This document shows positions 21,116 through 33,744 of a stretch of 64,000 nucleotides of DNA, piece after piece (the stretch's first letter is position 1; every line of letters starts with the position of its first letter). The notes beneath the pieces were generated by a model, which worked only from the letters and a program-made list of their open reading frames with translations, was not told the DNA's origin and did not search any database. The DNA is from Atherinomorus stipes (lineage: Eukaryota > Chordata > Actinopteri > Atheriniformes > Atherinidae). The translations under genes were made by a program, and so were the position numbers. The stretch lies in the NCBI GenBank assembly GCA_023101725.1, contig JALJCO010010161.1:283274-347273 (forward strand). Reading direction: 5' to 3'.

Positions 21116-21337
21116 CAGATATTAAAAGTTTGATGTTTCATTTTCGTGTTATATTACGAGTGCACTGTTTCTTTTTTAGATATTCATTGAAGTGCCGTCC
21201 TGACTTGTAAAATTACTTTTCATTGTTACAGTTTATCAATTTTAATGCAGTATCAGTCCCAGATATCGGCGGATTGTATCGGCTGAGGCTGATGAGAAAA
21301 TATCGGTTCTGAAAAATCTGTATCGGTCGATCCCTCG

Positions 21338-22778
21338 TGTCCGCATCCCGACCGGGGAAAGAAAGATCTTGGATGATGTTTGGATGAAGCTTCCCGGCAG
21401 CTTCAGAGCGGTCGTTCCATTCGACCGTGTTTACCTGCTTCTGCTTCCAACGAACTCCCAGCTGACGCGAAGAATCAAACCATCAGCACGGTGCTGAGCA
21501 CGGGCAGATGAAGCTCCACATATGCTCCAAAATGCTGCTAATTAAAGACAAACATAAGTTTTCAGAAATGCAGAAAACTGCTGCATATAGCAAATGTTCA
21601 CGATGCAGTGAATCCACTTAAGAAAGGATAAATAGTGAAGATAGCAGGTGAGCAGACGGCATTTACTGTATGCAGATAAAATATCTTTTGATGCCAAAGC
21701 AGCTACTTCCTCATCAAAAGCTTTCACTGTTTTGAAGCTCTTTAGTCTGTTTACAGGATATCAACTGAATTTAAATGAAAGTAAACTCGCTCGGTTTAAT
21801 AAAGAAGCCCTCAAACTTAATTACACAAGTCTTCCTTTGAGACTACATGTGGAAAAAGACTATCTCAGCCCTCCTGGGATCCTGTAACCAGAGAATTTAA
21901 AGCCTTATTCATATTAAATCCTCTCATATTTGATGGTGTGGATGTTTCTGCGCACGCCAGTATGTGTGCATCTGCATCCTGCAGATGGAAACAAAGAGTG
22001 TTTGAGCAGGAAATATAAAACAGGCAACGGGGAAAAGCTGTGGATCAATACACAACTAAATCATCATTTAGTGAGCTGCAATAATGTTTTAAATGTTGTA
22101 TAATGGAGCTGATGGTTTCTCAGCTTTTTATGAGTCAGGAGTATTAGTATATGTAGGGAGTGGACTGAATCAAGTTGCAAATGGATTCAGTTAAAGTTGA
22201 ACAGATTTGATTGATTTTCTTAACTTTTTCTGTCAACTCCACTAATTACATTCGTACTGAGGCAATGAATATAAATAAATTGAATTAAAACTGAAATGAA
22301 CCCTGAAGAGTTGGTTTATAAAAGTTTGGCTCTAACAAAGTTTAACAAACCCAAGTTTAAATCAACTTAATAGTAATTTAAGTATATTCAAACATTGATG
22401 AGAATTACTTTAACACAAAAACGGCAATTAAATGTACTTCTTAATGTCGGGTAAATAAGCTGAAACTGATTTCTGTTATTGAACTAAGCAGAAATGAGTA
22501 GTTTTTAAATGTTTGCATATTCGTTTAGTAGTAAAAGAAAAAAAGATTATCTCAAAATTTCACTGACTTTTGTTAACCAGCTGCTAGTTATGCATAACCA
22601 CCACAAGGTGGCGCCAATTCAGAGAGCTGTTTACGAAGCACCAGAAAAAGACAGAAGAGCAACACGTGAATGAGATTTGAGGTTTCTGGAGAACAAACGT
22701 GCGTTGCATGCAAAAGACAACGTGCCCAGTAGGGTGGCTCGGTAACGGAGTTTTGGCCGATATCTGAAATAATGATAT
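21338..22778. other. Unassigned DNA
   Basis: No gene was recognised. The part 22140-22460 is AT-rich with several aagtt(g/t)a words and could be an old MITE. 22725-22778 (gtggctcggtaacgg, atatctgaaataatgatat) may be one half of a repeat interrupted by the TTAA element that follows. Confidence 0.4.
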
Positions 22779-23243
22779 TTAAAGGGACTTGAGGCATGAT
22801 TAAGAAATGAAACTCGCGACTGCCGCTTCAGGTAACTGCAGCCCCCACCAAGCCGTCACGGAGCACAAACTGAAGCTATAATGTTGTTTACTCACCTTTT
22901 TCTTCGTAGTTCCACATTTTCGTGTCTTCCAGTTGATCTGGATCGTTTGCTGACGGCAGAATAATCCATAACTATCGCTTACAGTGTTTGAATTTACCGC
23001 GACCGTCTTCTTCCTGCATCAGAACTGAGGATGCAGCGTCATTTGACGTCACGTCTGCAGGGCAGCGCGGGAAATTCAGACACCGAATTGCAGCTTTATG
23101 CAGCACACAGCCTGTTCAAGGCAACGGAGAGAAACGTGGTGGAAACGTTATTTTTGGTATTTAGCGCTTCATCACCCATTAGTATGAAAAAAAGGGACAT
23201 TCATGTTTGTTTTTTTTCAAATTTGCCCCTCAAGTCCCTTTAA
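22779..23243 (+). mobile_element. MITE family C, copy 2 (TTAA-flanked)
   Basis: 465 bp from TTAAAGGGACTTGAGGCATG to ccctcaagtccctttaa, collinear with copy 1 at 4430-4908. The TTAA at each end is the likely target duplication. Confidence 0.85.
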
Positions 23244-23715
23244 CAACTAATTTAGGCGATAAACAATATTTAATGCTGAAAATAATGCGATATTCATTCC
23301 CTGTGAAAATAAGAAAAATATTTCTGCTGTAGATCGAGAAGTTGCTGGAGACGACATCATGTTGCACAGTTGGTGCGGCCTTGTGTTGTTCCGTTGATCC
23401 ATGCAATAAAAAATATTTACAAAAAGAAAAAAACAACATTCCACTGGTTCATCACCAAACAGCGGCTGTTTTATATCGGTTAATTATAAAGGTCAATATT
23501 GGTGCCAATATTGGGTTAATCTCAATTGATATCGATATTCAGTTTTAGACTTCTGCCATGTCTGTCAGCGTAATCGGGTGTACCAGAAAGTTGTCACTGA
23601 CAAAGGTTCTGCTTTGTTTGTAAAGCAAACTGTGATAAAATGCATAAATTTTTTAATACATTAATTTTGTTGTAATTCATTGATAGCAATTAAGTTATTA
23701 AAGTCCCCTAATAAT
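23244..23715. other. Unassigned DNA
   Basis: No gene was recognised. The words ggcgataaacaatattt, atgcgatattc and gatatcgatattc (23252-23545) resemble the atcgat-rich MITEs elsewhere in the window, possibly the remainder of a MITE split by the TTAA element. Confidence 0.4.
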
Positions 23716-25317
23716 TACAGTGATTACGGAAAGTATTCTGACCCCTTTAAACTCTTTATTATTTGTTTCATTGCAGTCATTTGCTAAAATAAAAAAGTTC
23801 ATTTATTTATTTATGTCACTCAGCACCCCATCTGGACAGAAAAAAACAGAAATGCAGAATTTTTTGCAAATTTATTAAAAAGAAAAAACTGAAATATCTC
23901 ATGGTCATAAGTATTCAGAGCCTTTGCAGTGACTCATATTTAACTCATATTCTGTCCATTTCTTCTGATCCTCCTTGAGATGGTTCTACTCCTTCATTGG
24001 AGTCCAGCTGTGTTTAATTAAACTGATTGGGCGTGATTAGGAAAGACACACACCTGTCTATATAAGAGCTTCCAGCTCACAGTGCATGTCAGAGCAAATG
24101 AGGATCATGAGGTGGAAGGAACTGTCCAAGGAGCTCAGAGACAGAATTGTGGCGAGACACAGATCAGGACAAGGTTACAAAAGAGTTTCTGCAGCACTAA
24201 AGGTTCCTAAGAGCACGGTGGCCTCCATAGTCCTTAATGGAAGAAGTTTGGGACGAGCAGAACTCTTCCTAGACCTGGCCGTCCAGCCAAACTGAGCAAT
24301 GGTGGGAGAAGAGCCTTGGTGAGAGAGTAAAGAAGAAGCCAAAGATCACTGTGGCTGAGCTCCAGAGATGCAGTAGGGAGATGGAGAAAGTTCCACAAAG
24401 TCAGTATCACTGCAGCCTCCACCAGTCGGGGCTTCATGGCAGAGCGGCCCGATGGAAGCCTCTCCTCAGTGCAGACATATGAAAGCCCGCATAGAGTTTG
24501 CCAAAAACACATGAAGGACTCCCAGACTGAGAGAAATAAGATTCTCTGGTCTGATGAGACCAAGATTGAACTTTTTGGAGTTCATTCTAAGCGGTATGTG
24601 TGGAGAAAACCAGGCACTGCTCATCACCTGCCCAATACCATCCCAACAGTGAAGCACGGTGGTGGCAGCATCATGGTATGGGGGTGTTTTTCAGCTGCAG
24701 GGACAGGACGACTGGTTGCAGTTGAAGGAAAGATGAATGCGGCCAAGTACAGAGATCCTGGAAGAAAAGCTCTTCCAGAGTTCAGGAGCTCAGACTGGGC
24801 CGAAGGTTCACCTTCCAACAAGACAATGACCCTCACACACAGCTGAAATAACAAAGGAGTGGATCAGAACCACTCTGGACCATTCTGGACCGGCCCAGCC
24901 AGAACCCGGACTTAAACCCAACTGAGCATCTCTGAGAGACCTGAAAATGGCTGAACACCACCGTTCACCATCCAAGCTGCCAGAACTGGAGAGGATCTGC
25001 AAGAAGAACCAGAAGATCCCAAATCCAGGTGTGGAACATTGTTGCATCATTCCCAAGAAGACTCATGGCTGTACCAGCTCAGAAGTACTTCTACTCAGTA
25101 CTGAGCAAAGTACTCAATACTTATCACCATGTCATACTTCAGGTTTTCTTTTTAATAAATTTGTAAAAATGTCTACATTTCTGTTTGTTTCTGTCCAGAT
25201 GAGGTGCTGAGTGACATTAATGAGAAATAACATGAACTTTTTGATTCTGCAAATGGCTGCAATGAAACAAAGAGTGAAAAGTTTAAAGGGGTCTGAATAC
25301 TTTCCGTTCCCTCTGTA
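23716..25317 (+). mobile_element. Tc1-like transposon 1, near full length, inactive
   Basis: 1602 bp including flanking TA. The ends are tacagtgattacggaaag and the near-complement ctttccgttccctctgta. Terminal inverted repeats run about 205 bp (23716-23922 and 25112-25317) with many small differences. Length and structure match the usual 1.6 kb fish Tc1-like element. The transposase inside is broken by frameshifts and stops (next entry). Unlike the two other Tc1-like elements in this window, it has no tandem array. Confidence 0.93.
24086..25110 (+). pseudogene. Tc1-like transposase, frameshifted (element 1)
   Basis: Parts of one transposase occur in three frames. 24086-24295 encodes the N-terminal helix-turn-helix (ELRDRIVARHRSGQGYKRVS, KVPKSTVASI). 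24436-24846 carries [11 protein letters not shown] with the first catalytic Asp and [19 protein letters not shown] third frame has FQQDNDPHT (second Asp, about 24813-24840) and PSQNPDLNPTEHL (Glu, about 24891-24930). The final part, from 24947, ends near PKKTHGC. All three DDE-type acidic positions survive, but at least two frame changes and several stops make it inactive. Confidence 0.92.
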
Positions 25318-28300
25318 GATGTACAGAAACAAAGTCATCACTGGTACAATTTACTGCAAGTCTGAACTTGGTATCAGCTGCAGCTGATTTAGGGAATATG
25401 GGGGCCTTTTCATAGCAGTGAATCAGATCCATCAAAAACCACTTTGTCCTCCATATTTATGAATATTCTGATGGTTTTCAGGGTACATTGAAGTTTCAAC
25501 ATAATGGCACTAGTATTAATAATATCTATACCAACGTTGGTATCGATGTCTGTATCAATCTGCCTCCCCCACCCCCCCACATATTCACTTAGAATATCGG
25601 GACAGCTGCTTTGCAGACCAAAGTCATGGGTTAGCTGCATACTGATGAAAACCCACAAACCTCCACAATTACTGAAAACTGGAGACGGAGTATAAATTAA
25701 CAAGTGTGTATGACAATATCAGCAAAGTGGTATTAGCCAATGGTGGGGGGGGGCTGGAAGAATGATCCTCAGCTATTTTCGTTGATAAAACCAGAGATTT
25801 TCTAGATGCATGATGTGCAGAAATGGAAAAACAATCTCCTCACATTTGAAATACTTTTTTATGTGTTTCTGCATCGCCAAGATAAAGTTTTTATTTAGAA
25901 ACGCTGTCTCCATCCTCTGCCATTCTCTATCGCCTTTATGGAAGTCTTTCTTTTTTTCTTTAGGAAATAATTAAATAGCATAAAAGAAAAGCACAGAGGT
26001 GGTAAAGGCTGAACCTGCAGAATTATTTTGGGGCGGGAGAAAACCAGGCTTCATGCAGAGCACATCCAGCATCACATCCTCGGTTTAATCCGCTGAATAT
26101 GACAGTGCTCGTCTCGTGGCTCGGTGTTCTGGAGGCACCAGCCCCCTATTAGCAACTTCTATAAAGACCTGCCAGGAGCCAGATGAAGAGCCCATCCTGC
26201 CTCGGCTTATATACCCACCACTGTTTCTGACAATATCTTCCCTGCTACCCATCTCTTTATCTATCTCTCCCTCCATCCTCGCATCCTCCTTTCCCCTCAC
26301 ATTAGCTTCAGCCAGGTCTTTCAGTCTCCCGTCTAATTGCCTCGTGGCAGGTCCATGATTGACTCGTAAATCAAACCAATGTCAGAAATGCATAAATATT
26401 AAAAATGTGTGGGCACGAACGTGTCTGCACGTCATGTTTTCTTGCATCAGGGAGAATAAAAGCGATTCTTTTGTCTTCAACTATGTTTCTGTGAATTATT
26501 AACACATCTTTCCATAAAAAATCTTAAACACAAAATAGATCCGTTTGAAAGCAGCAATTTTGGATGACACTGTCATTTACATTTACCCACCACCATATAT
26601 GTGTCAGGACATCCAGATAAGTGCCGCGGCGTAGAATTGCACAAAGCAGAGGTAGCATTTATTTCCATATCTTCTGCCAGTGTTAGTTGCATCAGATGAA
26701 TTCAGACAAATGATCCGCCCCCCCTCTCGCTTAGGCCGGGATCTACAGGAGGCTTGATGGACTGCTTTCTGTGCGTGAAGCAAACACCCCAAGCATCTAT
26801 TGGGTAGCAATAAATTATAAGCAAATAGCCAAGATAGAGATTTTTATTAAGTCTTAATGGTGCTTTACGGCACGATCAAAGTCACAGGAAGTCAGCTGCA
26901 GGTCAGCACAGATTTGGCTTCAGGGACAAATCTGGTTTCCAAAGCAACTTTTACACACAGTCGCACTTTGACTTCCCAACACTGGCTGCTGCCTTTGGAG
27001 CTGCGATTGAAAATAGAGTGTTATTGTCTGTTTGTACAGATATCTCAGGGGGGTTTCTTTTGTCCTGTGCTTTCCCCTGCTGCAGCAAGTAAAAGTGCTT
27101 TGTTTACTGCTCTATCCTATCTCAGCAGCTCCCCACACATCCTCTAACTGATGTGCAAATTAAATCAAAATGACTGCCATCAGCAGCCAGATGCAGATTG
27201 CTGGTATTTATTTGCTTTTTCGGGGCACTTTGCGGTCGGGAGAAAGGAGCGGTTTTAAGAGGGCGTAAGAGGGAGCTGTGGCTAACTCTTTGAAAGACAG
27301 AGGTTGCTGTTTGTCCGGGGAGTCGGCACGCCTCTGAAAGCCAAGCTGAGCGAGGCAGAGATGACAGTCAGGAAGCTAATCCTCTGAAATAATTTGGTCG
27401 GCAGTCTCTGAACTTCCACATTATCTTTCTCTGCATACGGCGGATGATTTAAACGCCTCAGCCCACTTTTGACAGGTGAATACAAGCCTGAACCAGCTTT
27501 TCTAATAGGGAAAAGCTGTGGACGGGGTCCATGTTTTGGCCTCCAGTTTGAATTTCTTGTGTACAAACGGTGCAAAGGACCTTTATTTCCAGATAAGGAA
27601 GCTGGCAGACGCAGCAGCCGAGGCAACGCGGCTGAAATGCTGGTTTCACTGTAGTGAGTGATGGTGGATGACATTATTTGCTGCTTCTCTGTTGCTACAC
27701 AAACAACATCAGATATCTTCATAATGTAGAGTCCCTCAAGAATGCTTTTGCCACAAACCACCTGCTTGGCACCAGAGGGGAAGTGTTTATCTAGTCAGGC
27801 AAATAAACAAACATGTCACAAAAGCAAACAAGATTGAATTAACTCCCAAAAGTAATAATAACGACGCGCTGGAGAGATGAGAGATTCACATGTCGGGGTT
27901 TTCCATCTTTATCTTGATGAAAAAATACGTGCTGCTGAAGCTGAGAGTAAAGAACAGATTAAGACAAACATAAAAGCATGTTTCCATCCTGAGAACGATC
28001 TGCAGGAGACTCCTGGATAAAGTGTTTCTATTTATATGAGCAGATGGAAGACTTAGCAAGGATTGCATCACGGATCTATAGCTGCGAAACTTGGAATATT
28101 TTCAGAGCAAAATAAACTTTTAAGCTTAGTTTTGTGTAGCATTGGATTATCCAACCAGTGTTCTGTCATCACTCCAGCATCACAACCCACATTCAAGCTG
28201 ATCTGATTTCATTTCCATTCCTGCCAATTAGTCTGTTTTTGTATGAGGGGACGAAAATAAAGCATGACGTAACCTACGGTCGTAGACACAAAACTGTTAC

Positions 28301-30860
28301 CTCGTGAAGCTTAACAGCACCGTAACCAACTCTTCAGGGACAGAAGTCGCTATTGGCTGGCCCAAAAGTCGCTAAATGACATCATCGCGACAGTCAATCG
28401 CAGTGTGGCCGATATTCCTCCCCGATACGAACACAGACATCAGTGGACTGAGCAGCACCGTCCACTTTTGTCTCAGACGGCAGAAATCTTCATGAAATAA
28501 ACGTCCGTGATCTTCTTCTTCACTTATTACCACATTAAAGTTTCCTCTGATGTTCCAACAACCAGGAATGTGACGTCCTTCCACATTTCCTCCATGTTGG
28601 GAAGAAAAACGTCCCGTTCTCATCTGTTCTCATTACACATGGACAGAAATGCTCCCCAGGTAATGGCGGACGGTCTGGTTGTGGCGTTTGGCCGGATTGG
28701 TCTATATCTACATTTAAAGGGGGGGGGGGGTTAACTAAAACGAAAGGAGCAATTAGTAAAGAGGAAGCAAAACAATAAAACTAAAGGAGCTAGCTTGTTG
28801 CTAGCGTTCTAGCATGTTTGGCATCAGGTGGTGAAACGGGCTAAGTTTGTGTCATATAGTCCACGTTGATGAAATATGTCCGTCTCTGGACGGGAGAGTG
28901 TAGTGACGGAGGAAACTCTACTGTCTTATACTTTTCAATTAAAAACAAACAGAACATCCCATTAAGCTCAGCTGCAGAATCTGATGTCCTGGGACTGTGA
29001 ATGGGTCGGCTGCATGGGTCATGATTAGCACTGCTCCCAGGCGTCCAAATCATATTTTCAGCCTAGCGTCTGATCAACTGTTTCCCATTTCTGAAAACCA
29101 CTGAGTCTATGTTCGTCATGTCCGGGCTCTTAACTGCTAATTTGTTCCTTTTTATCCTGATTTTAATCAGTTATTCTGTTTTCTTGACTGAACCAAGCAT
29201 CATATCAAATGTCACAGTAGAGACAGAAGAATAATGCAGGCCTCACCATGACGTGGACATGATGGTAGATGAAGGGAGGAACTATTTCTTGCTGGAGCTG
29301 CATGTCAGTCGGCTAAAAAGCTCAGAGTTAAATCTCTGACAAGGCTCCATGTATCGTTCCATAGCACCAATCTGTGTGCATAAATGGTAAACAGGCTCCA
29401 TTAAATAGCCCTTTTTCTGCTCTTGTTAACCTAGAAGTGCTTTTTTACGACAAGTGGCATTCATTCATTCATTCATTCACTAAATTCATACAGACCTCAC
29501 CTCAAGGTTGCTCCTGCACGAGCCCAAAAGAAAGAAGATCTAAATCACGGCTGCTCATATCAACCAGCATGCAATTCTGCACCAGAAAATGTCTGCTTAA
29601 GACTGTTCTACTTGCAGAAATTTTAACTTTCAGTGTAATATTTTCAACCATTGGTTGAATCTCAGGCTACAAATCTTCATCCAAGGCTCCTTTCCACTGT
29701 GTACATGCACCAGTCCTCAGGCTAGTGGGGAAGCAAGCATCGTGCTTATTACCACCAACACGCAAGTGCAAGGAGAAGTCAATGAAATCAAGAAGCCTGT
29801 AACCAAGCTGTCTGCACATACACCAGCCCCATCCTGGAAAATAATGCTGGTGTCTCTGGGATTTGAAGAAGAAGGTTCAGCGCAGGTTCTTCAAACTAAA
29901 AACGAACATCTTTTGACTCCTGGGTACGTCGGTACATCGGGCTCTGTCATTCCGGCAGAAAAGAACTGAGAAAAAGAAACAAGCCTTAATGATCACAGAG
30001 CTGTAAAAGTGCCAGACACCATGGGTTTAGTGCATCAAGCACAAACTTGGTAGCCTGGATCAGACACCACGTCATGCTGTCTGCTTGGCAGCTGCTGTGC
30101 TTTTCCTCCTCCTCCTCCTCACCTCACCCTGACTGGAGGCGATGCAGACCGAAGCCTTGGGAAGTCCCTGAAGTTACTTATCTCTGCAGTATAGAATATT
30201 CACAACCCCGACTCTCCCTCCAAATGACTCCAGTGTTAATAGCACTTGGTTCAGTGACTTGCTGTGTACGTGAGAAGTTGCCCAGGTTTTGTTTTTGGCA
30301 GAGCTTCAGCGTAGCAGTGAGCTGAATTATGAATCACTTCTTCATGTTTAGAAATTTATTATTTAAAGGCTGCACACCTCCACAGTACCGGCAGAGTGTG
30401 TGCGCGTGATGTTAAACCGCAAGAATACTCAATTTGTAAATGATCTTTGTTTACACTCCCAGTGTTGGTATTAACATTCAATTTCATATTAATGAATATG
30501 AATGTGGTCGTCCAAGTGTTGCTTAACTTGCACAGTCTTTTCATTAGCCGTTGTATTGTGACAAAGCAATGAGGGAAGCCAGCTCTCCGACTCACATTTG
30601 CATGCTGGGAAAAGGAGGCTTTTAACACAGACCGCACGCTTCGCTGACCTTTTTCCTTTTTTTAAACTCCCATTTAATGTGCAGGATTCTGCTAATCAAA
30701 TACTAAATATTCATGAAAGATCAAAAAGGTTATAAAATGAAATACTTTAAAATAATCTTAAGTGTCCCATTTGACAAATGATGTCTTGGTATGAGTTTAT
30801 TCTACATACAGAGTTACACTCCGGCTAATCCAGACCAAACAGAAGCAGCTTTGTCATCAG
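25318..30860. other. Long stretch without recognisable genes or repeats
   Basis: 5.5 kb, the quietest part of the window. The longest open frame (159 codons, minus strand, 27282-27761) has no recognisable domain and no repeat bias. 26380-28100 and 29080-30700 are balanced, non-repetitive DNA that could hold conserved non-coding elements. 28240-28740 is CpG-richer and ends in a poly-G run (28719-28729). It may be a dispersed repeat but has no partner here. Short microsatellites lie at 29456-29480 (CATT) and 30104-30120 (CCT). Confidence 0.45.
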
Positions 30861-31813
30861 TTAAAGGAACATTCCACCCACAGAATGATGTAACTTTATC
30901 TTCCACCCCCCCTCATGGTGAGAAAGACTCTGCAGCACTTTTTTAATATCTCAAATGCAGCCGGCGATCAGGAAGGCTTCTCGTTTCCCCCCAACTTTCA
31001 TATAATGGAGTTCACCGGGGTCCGAGCCAAAAAGGTCCATAAAAGTCCACAAAAACGTGTCAATATTCCTCCATACTGCTCGTCCAACGTAATCCAAGTG
31101 TCCTGAGTGGGTAGCGTCCAGAATTTACTGGAAACCATCATTTAGTAGATTTTTAGAGACTAAACAGTACTACATCAGTACTACATCAGTACTACATCTT
31201 ACTTTCGCAAAGCGCACATATGCGCATTCATGAAACTACAGAAGCCTCGGTGTTCAGAGCCTACTCTGCCGATAATACAAGCGTAGAAGAAGAAATCAGC
31301 TGTTTACATTGTGCTGAGAGCGACAGAGCTGCAGACAAACACAAGAGGCTCCAAGAGGGGTTGATGTTGGTTTAAAACAAAGAAAGAAAAAGAGAACGCG
31401 CGATCTCGTCTGCCGCGGCTTCCGTAGTTTCATGAACGTGCATCGGCGTGCTTGCAGGAGATGCGATGTAGTACTGATGTAGTACTGATGTAGTACTGAT
31501 GTAGTACTGTTTAGGCTCTAAAAATCTCCTAAATGATGGTTTCCAGTAAATTCTGGACGCTACCCACTCAGGACACTTGGATCACATTGGACGAGCAGTT
31601 TGGAGGAATATTGACAAGTTTTTGTGGACTTTTATGGACCTTTTTGGCTCGGACCCCGGTGAACTCCATTATATGAAAGTTGGGGGGAAACGAGAAGCCT
31701 TCCTGATCGCCGGCTGCATTTGAGATATTAAAAAAGTGCTGCAGAGTCTTTCTCACCATGAGGGGAGGTGGAAGATAAAGTTACATCATTCTGTGGGTGG
31801 AATATCCCTTTAA
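30861..31813. mobile_element. Foldback family B, complete copy (953 bp)
   Basis: Two long inverted arms meet around a short loop. The left arm from TTAAAGGAACATTCCACCC at 30861 is mirrored by the right arm ending gggtggaatatccctttaa at 31813. Pairing extends inward for about 385 bp to gaaactacagaagcctcgg / ccgcggcttccgtagtttc, leaving a loop of about 170 bp. Tandem gatgtagtact words (31161-31195 and 31464-31508) lie inside the arms. TTAA ends suggest TTAA targeting. The 63-codon frame in each arm appears in mirror image and is not a gene. Confidence 0.9.
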
Positions 31814-32371
31814 TTGATTGATTGATTCTTTATTTGAAAGTGAAACAACATTTAAAAACAACAAGAAACCAAAAAAAGAAAATAGATGTCTTTGTTCAAA
31901 AGTCGTTGGAAGAAGCCGGTGTTTATTTAATCCCCCCCCCCCTTCACTGCATAAAACAAAAAAAATACTGTGAATAAAATTAGAATCAAATATACCAATA
32001 ATAATAATTATATCGAGCAACACCAGTTGTAAGAAAAACAAACAAACAAACAAACAGTATCATGACCATCAATAATTATTATTAGAGCAATAATAAAATT
32101 GTTTCTGCATAAACTTTGATTCAGCTGCGACTGTTGGCTTCATTCTGATCTCTTCATGAAACACGATAAACCTAAAACGTAACAAATGTGCAAATCACAG
32201 ATGGTGCAGAAATTCATGAGTTTATTTTTAAAGATAATTCTGTTAAAGCGTTTTTGAAAAGCAACATCTGACTTTCAATGGTTCATTTTCATAGAATTAT
32301 TTTTATTTATTTATTTATTTTTTGTCAGATTCAAGTCATTTCTGTGACCACTGTGGGGTTTTCTGTCATTA
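31814..32371. other. Unassigned AT-rich DNA
   Basis: Starts with a (GATT)n and ctttatttgaaagtg stretch that could be a LINE 3' tail on the minus strand, but no coding remnant follows. Poly-C lies at 31933-31942, with (AAAC)n at 32034-32055. Confidence 0.4.
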
Positions 32372-32942
32372 ACTCACACACAGAGGTACCAGTTTGTACC
32401 TAAAAGGGTCCAAAGCTTGTTGCTGGGGGGGGTTCCTTTCTGAAAGACATTTCTGTACCTTCATGGTCCATTTTTGTACCTTATCAAGCTGTATGAGTTA
32501 ATAAAGTACAATTAAACCAATTAAAGATGATGAATAAAAGTCAATAAAATAGAGATTATGACAACAATCAAAGATGCTAATAATAAATGAATAATTATTA
32601 TAGAAATATTAGGCCAAACACGTATATAATTATACATATAATTATTACTATGATTATTATGAAAATCATAATATAATAACTATAATTATACTACTGTTTA
32701 GAAGTACTGCTATTTATAGTTATTGTACAAGTTACACACATGTTTCAATGCTGCAGGTACCCTTAGGGTTGGAATGGTACAAATGTGTACTTTATATTAC
32801 TTTGGAGCCTTTTTCATAGTATTTAGGTACTTCTGGCCTCATAAAGACCAATATTGTACTTTTGAGAGAACATTTGTGAAAAATGTACCTGCAGGTACAG
32901 AAATGTTCCTGTCTCGTACCTGTTTCTGTTTCTGAGTGTGTA
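32372..32942 (+). mobile_element. MITE family A, copy 3 (full length)
   Basis: About 570 bp, collinear with the copy at 51232. The right end tgtttctgagtgtg is followed by TA. The left end has lost part of the CACTCAGAAACA terminus (reads cacacacagagg). Confidence 0.88.
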
Positions 32943-33214
32943 CCAACATTATTTTCCGGTCTGTAACTGTGTTTGGTCGTATTTAAGTCTCACCTTGCGT
33001 TCATCATCGGCTGAACACTCACCAGTGGACACGATTTGCGTGACGGGATCTAACTTGTTTCTGCGGCGTGTTGTAGCGATCGTCCCTCCTTAGAAGTGAT
33101 AGAAATGTGGAGAGCTGGCGTCTGACGTCAGCTTCGCTTCAGTCTGTCCCGGTGAAGAAGGAGCAGAGCGGAAAGGCAAAGCTCTCGATTACCGACCTGC
33201 ATTAATACCTTCAG

Positions 33215-33495
33215 CTATGGCCGCGAGCTGTGGGCAGAGGTCAGACGAGAACAAAACCAGGGATACAAGCAGCCAAAATGAGTTTCCTCTGCAGGGTGTC
33301 TGGGTTCTTCCTGGCAGACGTGGGGAGGAGTCATCCAGGGGGGCTCAGAGTACAGCCCCCCTGGATGACTCAGGCATCGTATTAGGATGCTTCCCTGGTG
33401 AGGTGTTTCCCCGTACGCCCCACCAGGAGGAGACCCTGCAGACGGCCAAGAGCCTGACGGCTGATCTGGGAGTGCGCTGGGATCCTCCGGATCAA
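33215..33495 (+). pseudogene. LINE coding fragment, Rex/RTE-like
   Basis: Encodes a piece of the C-terminal part of the reverse transcriptase protein of the LINE family whose tail is at 1885-2115. Visible words include a diverged match around cgcgagctgtgggcagag, gatacaagcagccaaaatga, gtttcctctgcagggtgtct and ttccctggtgaggtgtt. In the longest frame, DENKTRDTSSQNEFPLQGVW is a broken version of the usual reading. The frame is disrupted and both ends are truncated. The 126-codon open frame over it is not a host gene. Confidence 0.65.
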
Positions 33496-33744
33496 TCACA
33501 GCGCGACAAGCGGGACTTTTTCAGCGACTCGTTTTCTAACCACAAACGGCCGCAGAGGAGCGACAACCTGACGGTGGCTTTTCTGATGTCGTACTGAATC
33601 GTCTTTTCAAAGCTATAAGTAGGAGATGAGAAAACGGGGGAAATACGGTAAAAGAAAAAATGGGAAAAAACCTTCTCTGTTTAAAAAACACATTTTCTAG
33701 TTTATATCTACTTCATTTTTTCTCTTCCTTCCTTCATTTCACTG
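33496..33744. other. Unassigned DNA
   Basis: Short AT-rich stretch between a LINE fragment and a MITE fragment, with no recognised content. Confidence 0.4.

Larger units (their letters stand above)
19936..21337. mobile_element. Host MITE split by nested insertions
   Basis: The left part 19936-20026 (ggtccggccgatattttaga, ccgatatttgc, ttggtttcggcatcaatacc) and the right part of about 21235-21337 (atgcagtatcagtcccagat, atcggcggattgtatcgg, gagaaaatatcggttctg, aaaatctgtatcggtcgatc) look like the two ends of one atcgg-rich MITE. Between them sit a truncated MITE F copy, a compound microsatellite and an inverted MITE A copy. The insertion order is inferred from nesting. Confidence 0.55.

Noticed and set aside
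23716..25317. Possibility that Tc1-like element 1 is still active
   Set aside because: The three catalytic motifs are in different frames, with stops between them. At most it could be moved by another element's transposase.
27282..27761. 159-codon minus-strand frame
   Set aside because: No recognisable domain, no splice or promoter context and overlapping frames on the other strand; most likely chance.
33217..33597. 126-codon frame as a host protein
   Set aside because: Overlaps a Rex/RTE-like LINE fragment and reads it in broken phase.
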